64,000 nucleotides of DNA from positions 372,001 to 436,000 of the forward strand of contig NZ_JALHKS010000001.1 in the NCBI RefSeq assembly GCF_022968825.1. The letters are read 5' to 3'. The notes beneath the pieces were generated by a model. It was given only the letters and a program-made list of their open reading frames with translations. It did not search any database and had not been told where the DNA came from. A program made the position numbers and the translations under genes. Positions 45,301 through 52,266 of this stretch are shown here, in pieces. Numbering within the stretch: the stretch's first letter is position 1; each line of letters starts with the position of its first letter. Origin of the DNA: Chryseobacterium salipaludis (GTDB taxonomy: Bacteria; Bacteroidota; Bacteroidia; Flavobacteriales; Weeksellaceae).

Positions 45301-45890
45301 GTAATCAGTACGCCTTCAATGGCGGTTTCATTATCGCTTTCGGTAACGGCAAACTGTGGTTGCAGTGTCACCTCTACGGCGTTGCCGTCAACCGTTGCAT
45401 TTTCTGCATACACCCCATTGCTGATCTGCAGGCGGTCACCCAGTTTTGCCTGAATCGTGAAATTACCGCTTGCATCGGAGGTAGCAGTAGTTCCGCCGGT
45501 CAGGTTGGTAATCTTCGCATTGGCAATTCCCTGTTGTGCCGCATCGGAAACAGTACCGGTTACGGACATCGCTTCGATTTCGCTGGCGATAATCTGCTTA
45601 CCGATCACGGTAAATTTCAGACCGGTTTTGCGGGTCAGTTCGGCCAGGTAGGCCTCAATGTCGCCATTGTGGTCCTGCAGGCTGATGCGCGCATCGGCAT
45701 TCAGCAGTTCTTTTTTGTAAAAGATGCTGTAGCCGGTTTTTTGTTCCACCTTTTTAAATGCATTTTCGATCGTCATAGTCCGACTGCTGTCGGTGATTTG
45801 CGCCTGCGAGAGACCGAAAATCAAAAAACTGGCAGCAATTCCCAGTCGCACATTCGGGATGCGCGTTGGGCGGTACTTCGTTTTCTTCAT
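42327..45890 (-). CDS. SusC/RagA family TonB-dependent outer-membrane transporter with STN domain
   Basis: 1187 residues. Order: signal peptide (to about 30), STN secretin/TonB N-terminal domain (about 40-105, ENAFKKVEQKTGYSIFYKKE), carboxypeptidase-regulatory-like beta sandwich (about 112-180), plug with SusC signature ESITLLKDAASASIYGAK (about 285-320) and the 22-strand barrel. The STN domain is what contacts the FecR anti-sigma factor, so substrate binding outside can switch on the divergent ECF sigma gene product. Forms the import channel with SusD 21 bases downstream. Confidence 0.95.
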   Translation of the reverse strand: MKKTKYRPTRIPNVRLGIAASFLIFGLSQAQITDSSRTMTIENAFKKVEQKTGYSIFYKKELLNADARISLQDHNGDIEAYLAELTRKTGLKFTVIGKQIIASEIEAMSVTGTVSDAAQQGIANAKITNLTGGTTATSDASGNFTIQAKLGDRLQISNGVYAENATVDGNAVEVTLQPQFAVTESDNETAIEGVLITGYQKVDPNRAAASYTTVNMQNFERRGNPDIVSSLEGLTPALTVYSDPSNPGSKLFNLRGVATLSGNTKPLIVVDGFQYDGDLSSINPYEVESITLLKDAASASIYGAKSSNGVIVISTKKGRKGDTVFRYTTNYSISDKIDLGYAMNRVNSSQLVDAQSAYPRSVIESGGLLTDYESEFNDPYNFFGNMFAYAKNEVYLLYASYQQGRITEAELNARLALLRTRDNTNDIRKLYLQTPMIAQHNLSASGGTEGFKYRTSLNYTKQFGNINGSEDNKGIFDFVTEARLSPRLTLDLETNFSLQKEDSKPIDFYNVNPDDLSSVFDISSYQNFYGPDASALAVYKPFNYDTTYSFGGKEPYEIQRLKDLGLYDETYRPAADFGKYTNTTDTWTSRVQGLFNYKITNDLKLNFGGQFMRNSFTNRRIADGDSWEMASLLNNTTTMLEYTGGVKEMLLPEGGRMIETRTDQTNYLLRLQADYDKRFGDHYLSAIAGSEVQRQHTTSTVTDKFGYNRASNTFVPVNKQLASQDLIFFVYNPGEYIEGIRFFDELVDIDDRFVSFYANANYSFKNKYILTGSARIDQSNFFGTDPNYRYKPFWSVAAKWRLGNEEFAGNGKQTIDLRASYGVNGNIANKYGPYDVGRIVQGSITNYIPGLQIENYKISDLRWERTDILNVGADLSLLNKRLNLNLDYYRKDSHDLLSIIEADPTLGASPVFKNTASIINNGYEASLTSRNVDTENLRWDTQFNFRYNKGKVTESYTNNTEVRTVLGRVQNVKGFEPNSILVLDYAGLDDEGYGLIRKADGSLVRVNDDTFSVRFAQSDLISGGTTLPKYTASLNNNLFYKGFGLSFMFVYQGGFSLLKDSYNGESVMDEIAMINKDAANAWAAPGDEAFTDVPRLNSTFPYSYVAYSTKNIVDGDFIRLRDVILSYTIPQEMSKSFGFSEFTVNLRGNNLALWTKNKEGIDPESHGLGMRYYKIPRTVSLGLNVTF

Positions 45891-45910
45891 GTTTAATGGA
45901 TTGGTTTTTA

Positions 45911-46999
45911 TTAATTTTTAGAAAGAAGGATCAGCTTATGACCATCTTTCCGGATTTTGCAGTTGAGCAGCACTTCCAGGCTGTGGGTAATTTCGTCCAG
46001 ATTTTCAATTTTAAAGGTTCCGGAGAAATGGAAGTTTTCTACTTCCACGCGGTTGCGGATAATCTGCAGGCCGTAGACCCGTTCGATTTTTGTCAGCACT
46101 TCGTCGGTCGTATTATTATCAAAGGCGATTTCGCGGTGCAGCCAGTCCATATCCTGAACCGGACGCGCGGGCTGAACTACCGCTGTTTTTTCTTCAGGAA
46201 TAAAAGTCATCTTCTGGCCGGGCGTCAGCACCTTGGAAGTTCCGCTGTTTCCCTGCACAGCAATGCTGCCTTCCACGAGGTTCACATACGGCTGTCTTTC
46301 ATTCTTATAGGAAGATACATTGAACTTAGTTCCGAGTACTTTGGTGGTGAACTCATCCGTTTTCACATAAAAAGGATGCGCTTTATCCGAAGCCACATGA
46401 AAGAAAGCCTGCCCGGAAAGGCTGACTTCGCGCGGGCCTTTTTTGCCAAAGTCAGCATCAAAGGACAAGCGCGTACCAGCATTAAGCAAGATTTTAGAAC
46501 CATCGGAAAGAAGAACTTTCAGGTTTTTGCCGTTGGGTACGTGAACGGTCATTTCATTGGACGACGAATTCCGGAGCAACTCCAGCGTTCCTTTTTCCAC
46601 TTTGGCAAGCTGTACTTTATTTTTATCATCAATGCGTTGAGAAGTTTCCACATCTTGGAGCACGGTATAATTTCCATTAATACCTACACTGACAAATTCG
46701 TTGCTTGGCGCCTGTTTTTCGGGCAGACTCCATCTCCAGATTCCGGCCGCGGACAGTAACAGCAGCAGCACCGCCGCAATTCTAAGCAGCGGGCGAAGCG
46801 TCCGTAGTTTTCCGATCTTTTTTTCTTCTTCCTGATATGGTGTGGCCGCCGCCAGATAATTGGCTTTGGCGTAGGATTTAAAAAGCTCTTTATTTGCCGG
46901 GTTCTTCAGCCATTCGTTTAAGTTTTCACGCTGCCGGTCTGAAATTTCTCCCGTAAAATAACCGGTTATTATGCTGAAAATTTCCGGGTTATCATTCAT
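45911..46999 (-). CDS. FecR family anti-sigma factor
   Basis: 362 residues. Cytosolic N-terminal sigma-binding part (1-90), one membrane helix (LRIAAVLLLLLSAAGIWRW, about 92-110), periplasmic FecR domain with VLLSDGSKILLNAGTRLSF and AFFHVASDKAHPFYV, and a C-terminal DUF4974 domain (about 285-362) that contacts the STN domain of SusC-type transporters. Its sigma partner is encoded divergently, not upstream in the same operon as is usual. Confidence 0.94.
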   Translation of the reverse strand: MNDNPEIFSIITGYFTGEISDRQRENLNEWLKNPANKELFKSYAKANYLAAATPYQEEEKKIGKLRTLRPLLRIAAVLLLLLSAAGIWRWSLPEKQAPSNEFVSVGINGNYTVLQDVETSQRIDDKNKVQLAKVEKGTLELLRNSSSNEMTVHVPNGKNLKVLLSDGSKILLNAGTRLSFDADFGKKGPREVSLSGQAFFHVASDKAHPFYVKTDEFTTKVLGTKFNVSSYKNERQPYVNLVEGSIAVQGNSGTSKVLTPGQKMTFIPEEKTAVVQPARPVQDMDWLHREIAFDNNTTDEVLTKIERVYGLQIIRNRVEVENFHFSGTFKIENLDEITHSLEVLLNCKIRKDGHKLILLSKN

Positions 47000-47068
47000 A
47001 AGGTTTACTTTTGTTTAATGATATGATGCAGCCGTTTTGATAATCCCCTATCTTTTTTTGAAAAATTA

Positions 47069-47076
47069 TAATTTTG
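47069..47076 (+). promoter_or_regulatory. -7 box for the ECF sigma gene
   Basis: TAATTTTG, 19 bases before the proposed TTG start. The fecR promoter must lie in the same 96-base divergent region (47000-47095), but I see no TAnnTTTG for it, which fits control by an alternative sigma factor. Confidence 0.6.
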
Positions 47077-47095
47077 TCTTAAATTTTTATCCGCT

Positions 47096-47629
47096 TTGTT
47101 TGGCATAACCAACGATATTGCCCTTTTTAACTCGATAAAGAATAATTCAGAACCTGCGTTTAAGGTTGTTTATAATGAATACTTTGGGCAGTTGCAGCAA
47201 TTTATTTCGAGGATGAGCCAGGACCAGGATCTGGCCGAGGAAGTTGTGCAGCGCACGATGGTGAAAGTCTGGGAACAACGAGATAAAATTGTGCTGAAAA
47301 CATCGCTCAAGGCGTATCTTTATAAAATAGCCTACCACGAATACCTGATGTATCTGCGCAAAAAAAGCCGGTTTCCCGCCATTGAAGATGCCGCTATGGA
47401 AGCGATTGATGAAATAGAAGATGAACAGGAGAATCAGCTCCTGCTTGAAAAGATCCGGCAGGAGATTGATAAACTGCCGCCCAAGTGCCGCGAAGTTTTT
47501 ATCATGAGCAAAGTACGCGGAATGAAATACAAGGAAATCGCTGAAGAACTCGGCATCTCGACCAAGACGATTGAAAATCACATGACCAAAGCCGTGCGCA
47601 GCATCCGCGAGGCGCTTTCACAATCTTAG
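47096..47629 (+). CDS. ECF RNA polymerase sigma factor (FecI-like), TTG start
   Basis: 177 residues. Sigma region 2: DLAEEVVQRTMVKVWEQRD with preceding FIDRM-like core; region 4: LPPKCREVFIMSKVRGMKYKEIAEELGISTKTIENHM, a full HTH of the Bacteroidota SusC-linked ECF group. There is no ATG until well inside region 2, and TTG at 47096, 19 bases from a good promoter box, is the best start. It should direct transcription of the fecR-susC-susD operon when FecR is released. The last 4 bases overlap the end of the next gene on the other strand. Confidence 0.9.
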   Translation: MFGITNDIALFNSIKNNSEPAFKVVYNEYFGQLQQFISRMSQDQDLAEEVVQRTMVKVWEQRDKIVLKTSLKAYLYKIAYHEYLMYLRKKSRFPAIEDAAMEAIDEIEDEQENQLLLEKIRQEIDKLPPKCREVFIMSKVRGMKYKEIAEELGISTKTIENHMTKAVRSIREALSQS

Positions 47630-48147
47630 TGTTTCATTTCTTCGATCAGCGGTTCTTCCAGAGGCGTTTTCAGTTTCACGACTTCTTTGCTTAAAGCATT
47701 CGGAATTGCCATGGACAGCACGTATTGCCGCACTTTCCAGCCTTCTTTTGTCTTTTCGAGCACACCGCTGCCGCGGCAGATTTTCATTTGGGTATCCAAC
47801 ATTTCATCGAACCAGGCGATGGTGCCGTCGTTGCTGAGCGTTACCTGCCTTTTCAGTGGGGTGAAAGACCAGGAGCGGCCTTTATCGAAGTGTGGTTTTG
47901 CATACGCCATAAACTGGGCCTTGGTCCAGACTTCAGTCGCATCAGTCCCGATGAACACTGACTCATCAGCATATAAATTGAAATAATCATTAAAGTTTGC
48001 TGCCGCCGCGAGCCGGTGTAAGTCATCCAGCACAGCATTCACCGGAGCTACAGCCTCAGCACCGGAAGATTTATTGGTTGGGGAAACAGAACAGGAACTT
48101 ATGACAACAGACAGAAAAAAGAAGACGAAAAGCCGGCGCAGATTCAT
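47626..48147 (-). CDS. NTF2/SnoaL-like lipoprotein
   Basis: 173 residues. Lipoprotein signal VVISSC (Cys about 19), then a SnoaL_3-type cone fold: LHRLAAAANFNDYFNLYADESVFIGTD, FMAYAKPHFDKGRSWSFTP and WFDEMLDTQMKICRGSGVLEK. Proteins of this kind bind or modify small molecules; no catalytic assignment is possible. Convergent with the sigma gene, no terminator between. Confidence 0.85.
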   Translation of the reverse strand: MNLRRLFVFFFLSVVISSCSVSPTNKSSGAEAVAPVNAVLDDLHRLAAAANFNDYFNLYADESVFIGTDATEVWTKAQFMAYAKPHFDKGRSWSFTPLKRQVTLSNDGTIAWFDEMLDTQMKICRGSGVLEKTKEGWKVRQYVLSMAIPNALSKEVVKLKTPLEEPLIEEMKH

Positions 48148-48259
48148 AACGAAATATTTGATGGCAATTTAAGGCATCCTCCGTTAACATTCTTTCATTT
48201 ATTATAAAGATTTCTGCAGGCGTTGCTTCTTGCTGTTTTCGCGGACAGGCCAGAACCCT

Positions 48260-48267
48260 TATCTTTG
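48260..48267 (+). promoter_or_regulatory. -7 box for metG
   Basis: TATCTTTG, 16 bases before ATG 48284; TTTT at 48236-48239 stands where the -33 TTTG would be. Confidence 0.7.
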
Positions 48268-48283
48268 CAAAAAATTAAAAAGC

Positions 48284-50317
48284 ATGTCTCAAAAGAAGAT
48301 TATTACGGCAGCCCTTCCCTATGCCAACGGCCCGGTGCATATCGGCCATCTTGCAGGAGTGTATATTCCGGCAGATGTGTATGCGCGTTTTCAGCGGCGG
48401 CAGGGGCGCGAAGTTGCTTTCATCTGCGGTTCCGATGAGCATGGGATTCCCATTACCATCCGCGCCAAGAAAGAAGGAGTAACGCCACAGGATATTGTAG
48501 ATAAATACCACGTCCTGATCAAAGATTCTTTTGAGCAACTGGGGATTTCCTTTGATGAATATTCCCGCACCACTTCGCCGCGGCACCATGAAGTGAGCCA
48601 GGATTTTTTCAGGACGCTGTATGATAAAGGTGCGTTTACCGAGGAAGTTTCTGAGCAGTATTATGATGAGCAGGCCCAGGAGTTTCTGGCGGACCGTTAC
48701 ATTACCGGAACCTGCCCAAGTTGCGGAAATGATAATGCGTACGGTGACCAGTGCGAGAAGTGCGGTGCCACCCTGTCGCCCACAGAACTCATTAATCCTA
48801 AATCAGCCCTCAGCGGAAATGTGCCCGTTTTAAAAGAAACCAAAAACTGGTATCTGCCACTGAATCAATATGAAGATTTTCTGAACGATTGGATTATTAA
48901 AGGTCATCAGGAAGACTGGAAAACCAATGTGTACGGACAGGTGAAATCCTGGCTGAATGACGGGCTGAAGCCGCGTGCCATGACCCGCGACCTGAACTGG
49001 GGCGTGCCGGTACCATTGCCGGGTGCAGACGGGAAAGTATTATATGTCTGGTTTGATGCACCTATCGGCTATATCTCTTTCACGCAGGAATGGGCGGAGA
49101 AAAACGGCAAGAACTGGAAGGACTTCTGGCAAAGCGATGAGGCAGATTTAATCCACTTTATCGGAAAAGACAATATTGTGTTTCACTGTATTATTTTCCC
49201 GATTATGATGAAAGCGCACGGCGATTACAAAATGCCGGTAAATGTACCTGCTTTTGAATTTCTGAACTTGGAAAATGATAAAATTTCCACTTCCCGAAAC
49301 TGGGCTGTCTGGGCACATGAATATTTGCAGGACTTCCCGGGACAGCAGGATGTGCTGCGCTATGCTCTTCTTTCCTCCGCGCCGGAAACCAAGGATAATA
49401 ACTTTACATGGAAAGATTTCCAGACTAAAAACAACTCTGAACTGGTCGGCATTTTTGGCAACTTTATTAACCGCGTGGCAGTGCTGATGCATAAATATTA
49501 CGACGGTGTCATTCCCGAGGCGACAATTCAGCCGGAAATGCTGGAGCAGATTGCTCAGACAGCAAAAGAGATTGAACACGCGCTGGAACATTATGAATTC
49601 AGAAACGCGTTGACAGCGCTGATGAATCTGGCGCGCACCGGAAACCAGTATCTGCAGACCGAAGAGCCATGGAAAACAATCAAAGACCAGCCTGAAAAAG
49701 CAGCTGAAGCCTTGGCAACGGCAGCGCAAATTGCGGTGGGACTCGCGCAGATGTGCGAACCATTCCTGCCTTTCAGCGCTGAAAAATTACTGACGATGTT
49801 TAACGTCCCGGCAGCTAACTGGCCCGCATTGAAAGAAGCACATATTCTGATCGAACCGGGCCACAAAATTAATCCGGCGGAACTGCTCTTTTCCAAAATC
49901 GAAGACAACGCCATTGAGGCACAGCTGCAGAAGCTGGAACAAACCAAACAAAATAACAAGCGCACCAATCCTAACGCAAAACCTATGAAAGACGAAATAC
50001 AATACGACGATTTTACCAAAGTGGACCTGCGCACCGCCACCATTCTGGAAGCTGAGAAAGTTGAAAAAGCAGACAAGCTTTTAAAGTTTAAAGTGGATAC
50101 CGGTGTGGACGTACGCACTGTAATTTCGGGCGTAGCAGAAAGCTTTACTCCCGAAGAATGTGTGGGCAAGCAGGTGATGATATTGCTGAATCTGGCACCG
50201 CGCAAAATCCGTGGGATTGAATCGCAGGGCATGCTGCTGCTCACGACAAAACCTGACGGAAAACTGGCTTTTGTAACGCCTGAAGTTCCGGTAGAAAATG
50301 GAATTGAAATCAGCTAA
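48284..50317 (+). CDS. metG: Methionyl-tRNA synthetase
   Basis: 677 residues from ATG 48284; an upstream in-frame TTG (48230) lies before the promoter box and cannot be used. HIGH at 19-22 (PVHIGHLAG), the zinc knuckle CPSC and CEKC in the CP insertion, WFDAPIGYISF, KISTS as the KMSKS equivalent, the anticodon-binding helical domain, and a C-terminal tRNA-binding OB domain (FTKVDLRTATILEAEKVEKA) that also dimerises. Charges tRNA-Met. Ends in a strong terminator. Confidence 0.97.
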   Translation: MSQKKIITAALPYANGPVHIGHLAGVYIPADVYARFQRRQGREVAFICGSDEHGIPITIRAKKEGVTPQDIVDKYHVLIKDSFEQLGISFDEYSRTTSPRHHEVSQDFFRTLYDKGAFTEEVSEQYYDEQAQEFLADRYITGTCPSCGNDNAYGDQCEKCGATLSPTELINPKSALSGNVPVLKETKNWYLPLNQYEDFLNDWIIKGHQEDWKTNVYGQVKSWLNDGLKPRAMTRDLNWGVPVPLPGADGKVLYVWFDAPIGYISFTQEWAEKNGKNWKDFWQSDEADLIHFIGKDNIVFHCIIFPIMMKAHGDYKMPVNVPAFEFLNLENDKISTSRNWAVWAHEYLQDFPGQQDVLRYALLSSAPETKDNNFTWKDFQTKNNSELVGIFGNFINRVAVLMHKYYDGVIPEATIQPEMLEQIAQTAKEIEHALEHYEFRNALTALMNLARTGNQYLQTEEPWKTIKDQPEKAAEALATAAQIAVGLAQMCEPFLPFSAEKLLTMFNVPAANWPALKEAHILIEPGHKINPAELLFSKIEDNAIEAQLQKLEQTKQNNKRTNPNAKPMKDEIQYDDFTKVDLRTATILEAEKVEKADKLLKFKVDTGVDVRTVISGVAESFTPEECVGKQVMILLNLAPRKIRGIESQGMLLLTTKPDGKLAFVTPEVPVENGIEIS

Positions 50318-50342
50318 TAGGTTGAATTTAAAATAAAAGATG

Positions 50343-50373
50343 AAACGCGCGGCCTGACGGCCGCGCGTTTTTT
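50343..50373 (+). terminator. Terminator of metG
   Basis: 11-bp GC-rich stem AACGCGCGGCC/GGCCGCGCGTT (50344-50354 with 50359-50369), 4-nt loop and T run. Confidence 0.93.
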
Positions 50374-50435
50374 AATAATACTTTTAACACAACCATTTCT
50401 GGAACTTCACTACATGTTCAGCTGGTTTTTTAAGA

Positions 50436-50468
50436 TAAGTTTGTATAAATTTGTATCCAGGTGAATAC
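50436..50468 (+). promoter_or_regulatory. Tandem -7 boxes and candidate operator of the toxin-antitoxin operon
   Basis: TAAGTTTG (50436-50443) and TAAATTTG (50446-50453), 10 bases apart, then an imperfect palindrome GTATCCAGGTGAATAC (50453-50468; 6 of 8 pairs). The palindrome overlaps the end of the second box, a good site for autorepression by the antitoxin. Confidence 0.55.
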
Positions 50469-50476
50469 ATTTCGAG

Positions 50477-50785
50477 ATGTTTCAAATTGAAAAGACAGCT
50501 GAATTCGACAAGTGGTTTCGCAGGCTTAAAGATCTGAAAGCAAAAGCAAAAATTTTGTTCCGGCTTCAGAAGTTAGCTGAGGATGAGCATTTTGGTGATT
50601 ATAAAAATATCCGGGAAGGCATCAAAGAATTAAGAATAAATTATGCGAAAGGATATAGAATATACTTTGTTGAAAAAAGTGGAAAGATCATAATACTCCT
50701 CACAGGCGGTGATAAATCCACGCAGGAAAAAGATATTGAAAAAGCACTAAAAATCTGGAATACTTTAAAAGCAAACAGAAAATGA
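50477..50785 (+). CDS. RelE/ParE-superfamily toxin (HigB/Gp49-like)
   Basis: 102 residues. Starts MFQIEKTAEFDKWFRRLKDLKAKAKIL, then GIKELRINYAKGYRIYFVEKSGKIIILLTGGDKSTQEKDIEKA; the GYRIYF and LLxGGDKSTQ blocks are the signature of the addiction-module killer protein group. By family it is a ribosome-dependent mRNA interferase or related translation inhibitor. Gene order toxin then antitoxin, with a 4-base ATGA overlap to the antitoxin. Confidence 0.92.
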   Translation: MFQIEKTAEFDKWFRRLKDLKAKAKILFRLQKLAEDEHFGDYKNIREGIKELRINYAKGYRIYFVEKSGKIIILLTGGDKSTQEKDIEKALKIWNTLKANRK

Positions 50786-51066
50786 ATACGACAACATTTG
50801 ATATTACAGATTACCTCGACAGTCAGGAAATGATTGCAGAATACCTTAATACGGTCCTGGAAGAAGGCACAGATAAAGATATTATTGTGGCCATTGGAAA
50901 TGTTGCAAAAGCTATAGGAATGACCAAGATTGCCGAGGAAACAGGACTGAGCCGGCCAAGCCTTTATAAAGCATTGTCCGAAGACGCAAAGCCTCAGTTT
51001 ACGACCATCATGAAAGTGTTAAAAGCAATTGGCGGACAACTACAGATAAATCCAACGGCCGTTTAG
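50782..51066 (+). CDS. HigA-like antitoxin (addiction module antidote)
   Basis: 94 residues. N-terminal DITDYLDSQEMIAEYLNTVLEEG, then the HTH AKAIGMTKIAEETGLSRPSLYKALS and the C-terminal PQFTTIMKVLKAIGGQLQI. This matches the group of antidotes paired with Gp49-like toxins. It neutralises the toxin and should bind the operator in front of the operon. Convergent with the methylase gene, 2 bases apart. Confidence 0.93.
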   Translation: MNTTTFDITDYLDSQEMIAEYLNTVLEEGTDKDIIVAIGNVAKAIGMTKIAEETGLSRPSLYKALSEDAKPQFTTIMKVLKAIGGQLQINPTAV

Positions 51067-51068
51067 CT

Positions 51069-51767
51069 CTAATTTCCCAACACAAACACCACCGGAACCT
51101 TATGCAAATCCGGCTTTTCTTTTTGCCACAGTTTTATCGGTAAGGTACGGATGTATTCTCCTCCGGGATTATTAATATCTGCTGCGATGCACAACTGCGT
51201 TTTGGGTGATAAGATTTTGCACAAATCTTCCAACAGCTGGAGGTTTCGGTAAGGGGTTTCCATAAAAATCTGCGTATAACCTGTCTTTTGTACCTGCGCT
51301 TCCAGCCATTGGATTTTAGCTTTTTTCTCGGCTTTATCAATCGGCAGATATCCGTGAAAAGTAAACTGCTGGCCATTAAATCCGCTCGAAATCAGCGCCA
51401 GAATAATCGATGAAGGCCCGTTAACCGGCACCACGCGGATGTTTTGCTCATGGCACCACTTCACCATGATATTTCCCGGATCTGCAATACATGGCAGGCC
51501 CGCCTCGGAAAGCAGTCCGAAATCCTGTCCTTTCTTCATCAGCTCTCTGGCTTCATGCAGGTCTTCTGCCGCCGAATGCTTATTGAGCAGAAATAATTTC
51601 AGGTCCGGCTGTTTCTTCTCCGGCGCGAAAAATTTGATGACACGCCGCGAGGTTTTTTCATTTTCCACGAAAAAATAATCGGTCTTCATGATATACTCTT
51701 GGATGACCGGCGCAAAATGGGTGAGCGGCGACTTTTCGGAAAGGTAGGCAGGAATCAGAAACAACAT
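51069..51767 (-). CDS. SAM-dependent tetrapyrrole-methylase-fold methyltransferase (RsmI-like)
   Basis: 232 residues. FFVENEKTSRRVIKFF, GLLSEAGLPCIADPG (the SAM-pocket loop), VPVNGPSSIILALISSGF and FMETPYRNLQLLEDL match the RsmI group, which 2'-O-methylates C1402 of 16S rRNA. Flavobacteria usually also carry a second, closer RsmI, so this shorter form may have another target. Follows the phosphatase gene by 9 bases and is probably co-transcribed. Confidence 0.85.
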   Translation of the reverse strand: MLFLIPAYLSEKSPLTHFAPVIQEYIMKTDYFFVENEKTSRRVIKFFAPEKKQPDLKLFLLNKHSAAEDLHEARELMKKGQDFGLLSEAGLPCIADPGNIMVKWCHEQNIRVVPVNGPSSIILALISSGFNGQQFTFHGYLPIDKAEKKAKIQWLEAQVQKTGYTQIFMETPYRNLQLLEDLCKILSPKTQLCIAADINNPGGEYIRTLPIKLWQKEKPDLHKVPVVFVLGN

Positions 51768-51776
51768 GGGCAGAAC

Positions 51777-52211
51777 TTATGATTGCAGCAGTTCAGCTGC
51801 TATTTTTTTGGACGCGTCATCCAGTAGTTTGTACACATCTTCGAAGTCAGCATGTTCGCCCCAATACGGATCCGGCACTTCTGCGTCGGGTAAAATTAAT
51901 TCCACTTTTCGGCGGTCTTCTTCATTACGTGCTAATTTTAAGACATCATTCAGGTTGCTGCGGTCCATGCAGTAAATACGGTCATACGCATCAAAATCTT
52001 CTACCGTAAACGGCCGCGACTGCTGCGCGGAAATGTCCAGGCCGAACTGGTCTGCTACTTTAATGGAACGGTGGTCAGGGACCTGCCCCTGGTGCATATC
52101 AATTGTGCCGGCAGAATCCACGGTGTACCCTTCCGGTAGTTTTGATTGCAGGATTCCCTCTGCCAGCGGACTGCGGCAAATATTGCCTAAACAAACCATC
52201 AGTATCTTCAT
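51777..52211 (-). CDS. Low-molecular-weight protein-tyrosine phosphatase
   Basis: 144 residues from ATG 52211 (MKILMVCLGNICRSPLAEG); eleven upstream codons are not supported. The phosphate loop C7-x5-R13-S lies at the N-terminus and the general acid is in DPYWG (ADAEVPDPYWG region). Dephosphorylates tyrosine residues, often on kinases of capsule synthesis, or acts on arginine phosphate; the context does not choose. Forms a unit with the RsmI-like gene. Confidence 0.93.
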   Translation of the reverse strand: MKILMVCLGNICRSPLAEGILQSKLPEGYTVDSAGTIDMHQGQVPDHRSIKVADQFGLDISAQQSRPFTVEDFDAYDRIYCMDRSNLNDVLKLARNEEDRRKVELILPDAEVPDPYWGEHADFEDVYKLLDDASKKIAAELLQS

Positions 52212-52223
52212 AGTCGTTTTTTT

Positions 52224-52254
52224 ATATAAAAAAAGGAACCGCACCGTTCCTTTT
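52224..52254 (-). terminator. Terminator of dnaA
   Basis: Perfect 9-bp stem AAAAGGAAC/GTTCCTTTT (52231-52239 with 52246-52254) with a T run on the minus strand. Confidence 0.85.
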
Positions 52255-52266
52255 ATGTTTATTTCA

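Noticed and set aside
45866-46759. 297-codon plus-strand open frame over fecR
   Set aside because: Antisense to a clear FecR gene; composition follows the codon pattern of the real gene.
48230-48283. N-terminal extension of MetG from TTG 48230
   Set aside because: It starts upstream of the promoter box, and the conserved MetG N-terminus begins at ATG 48284.
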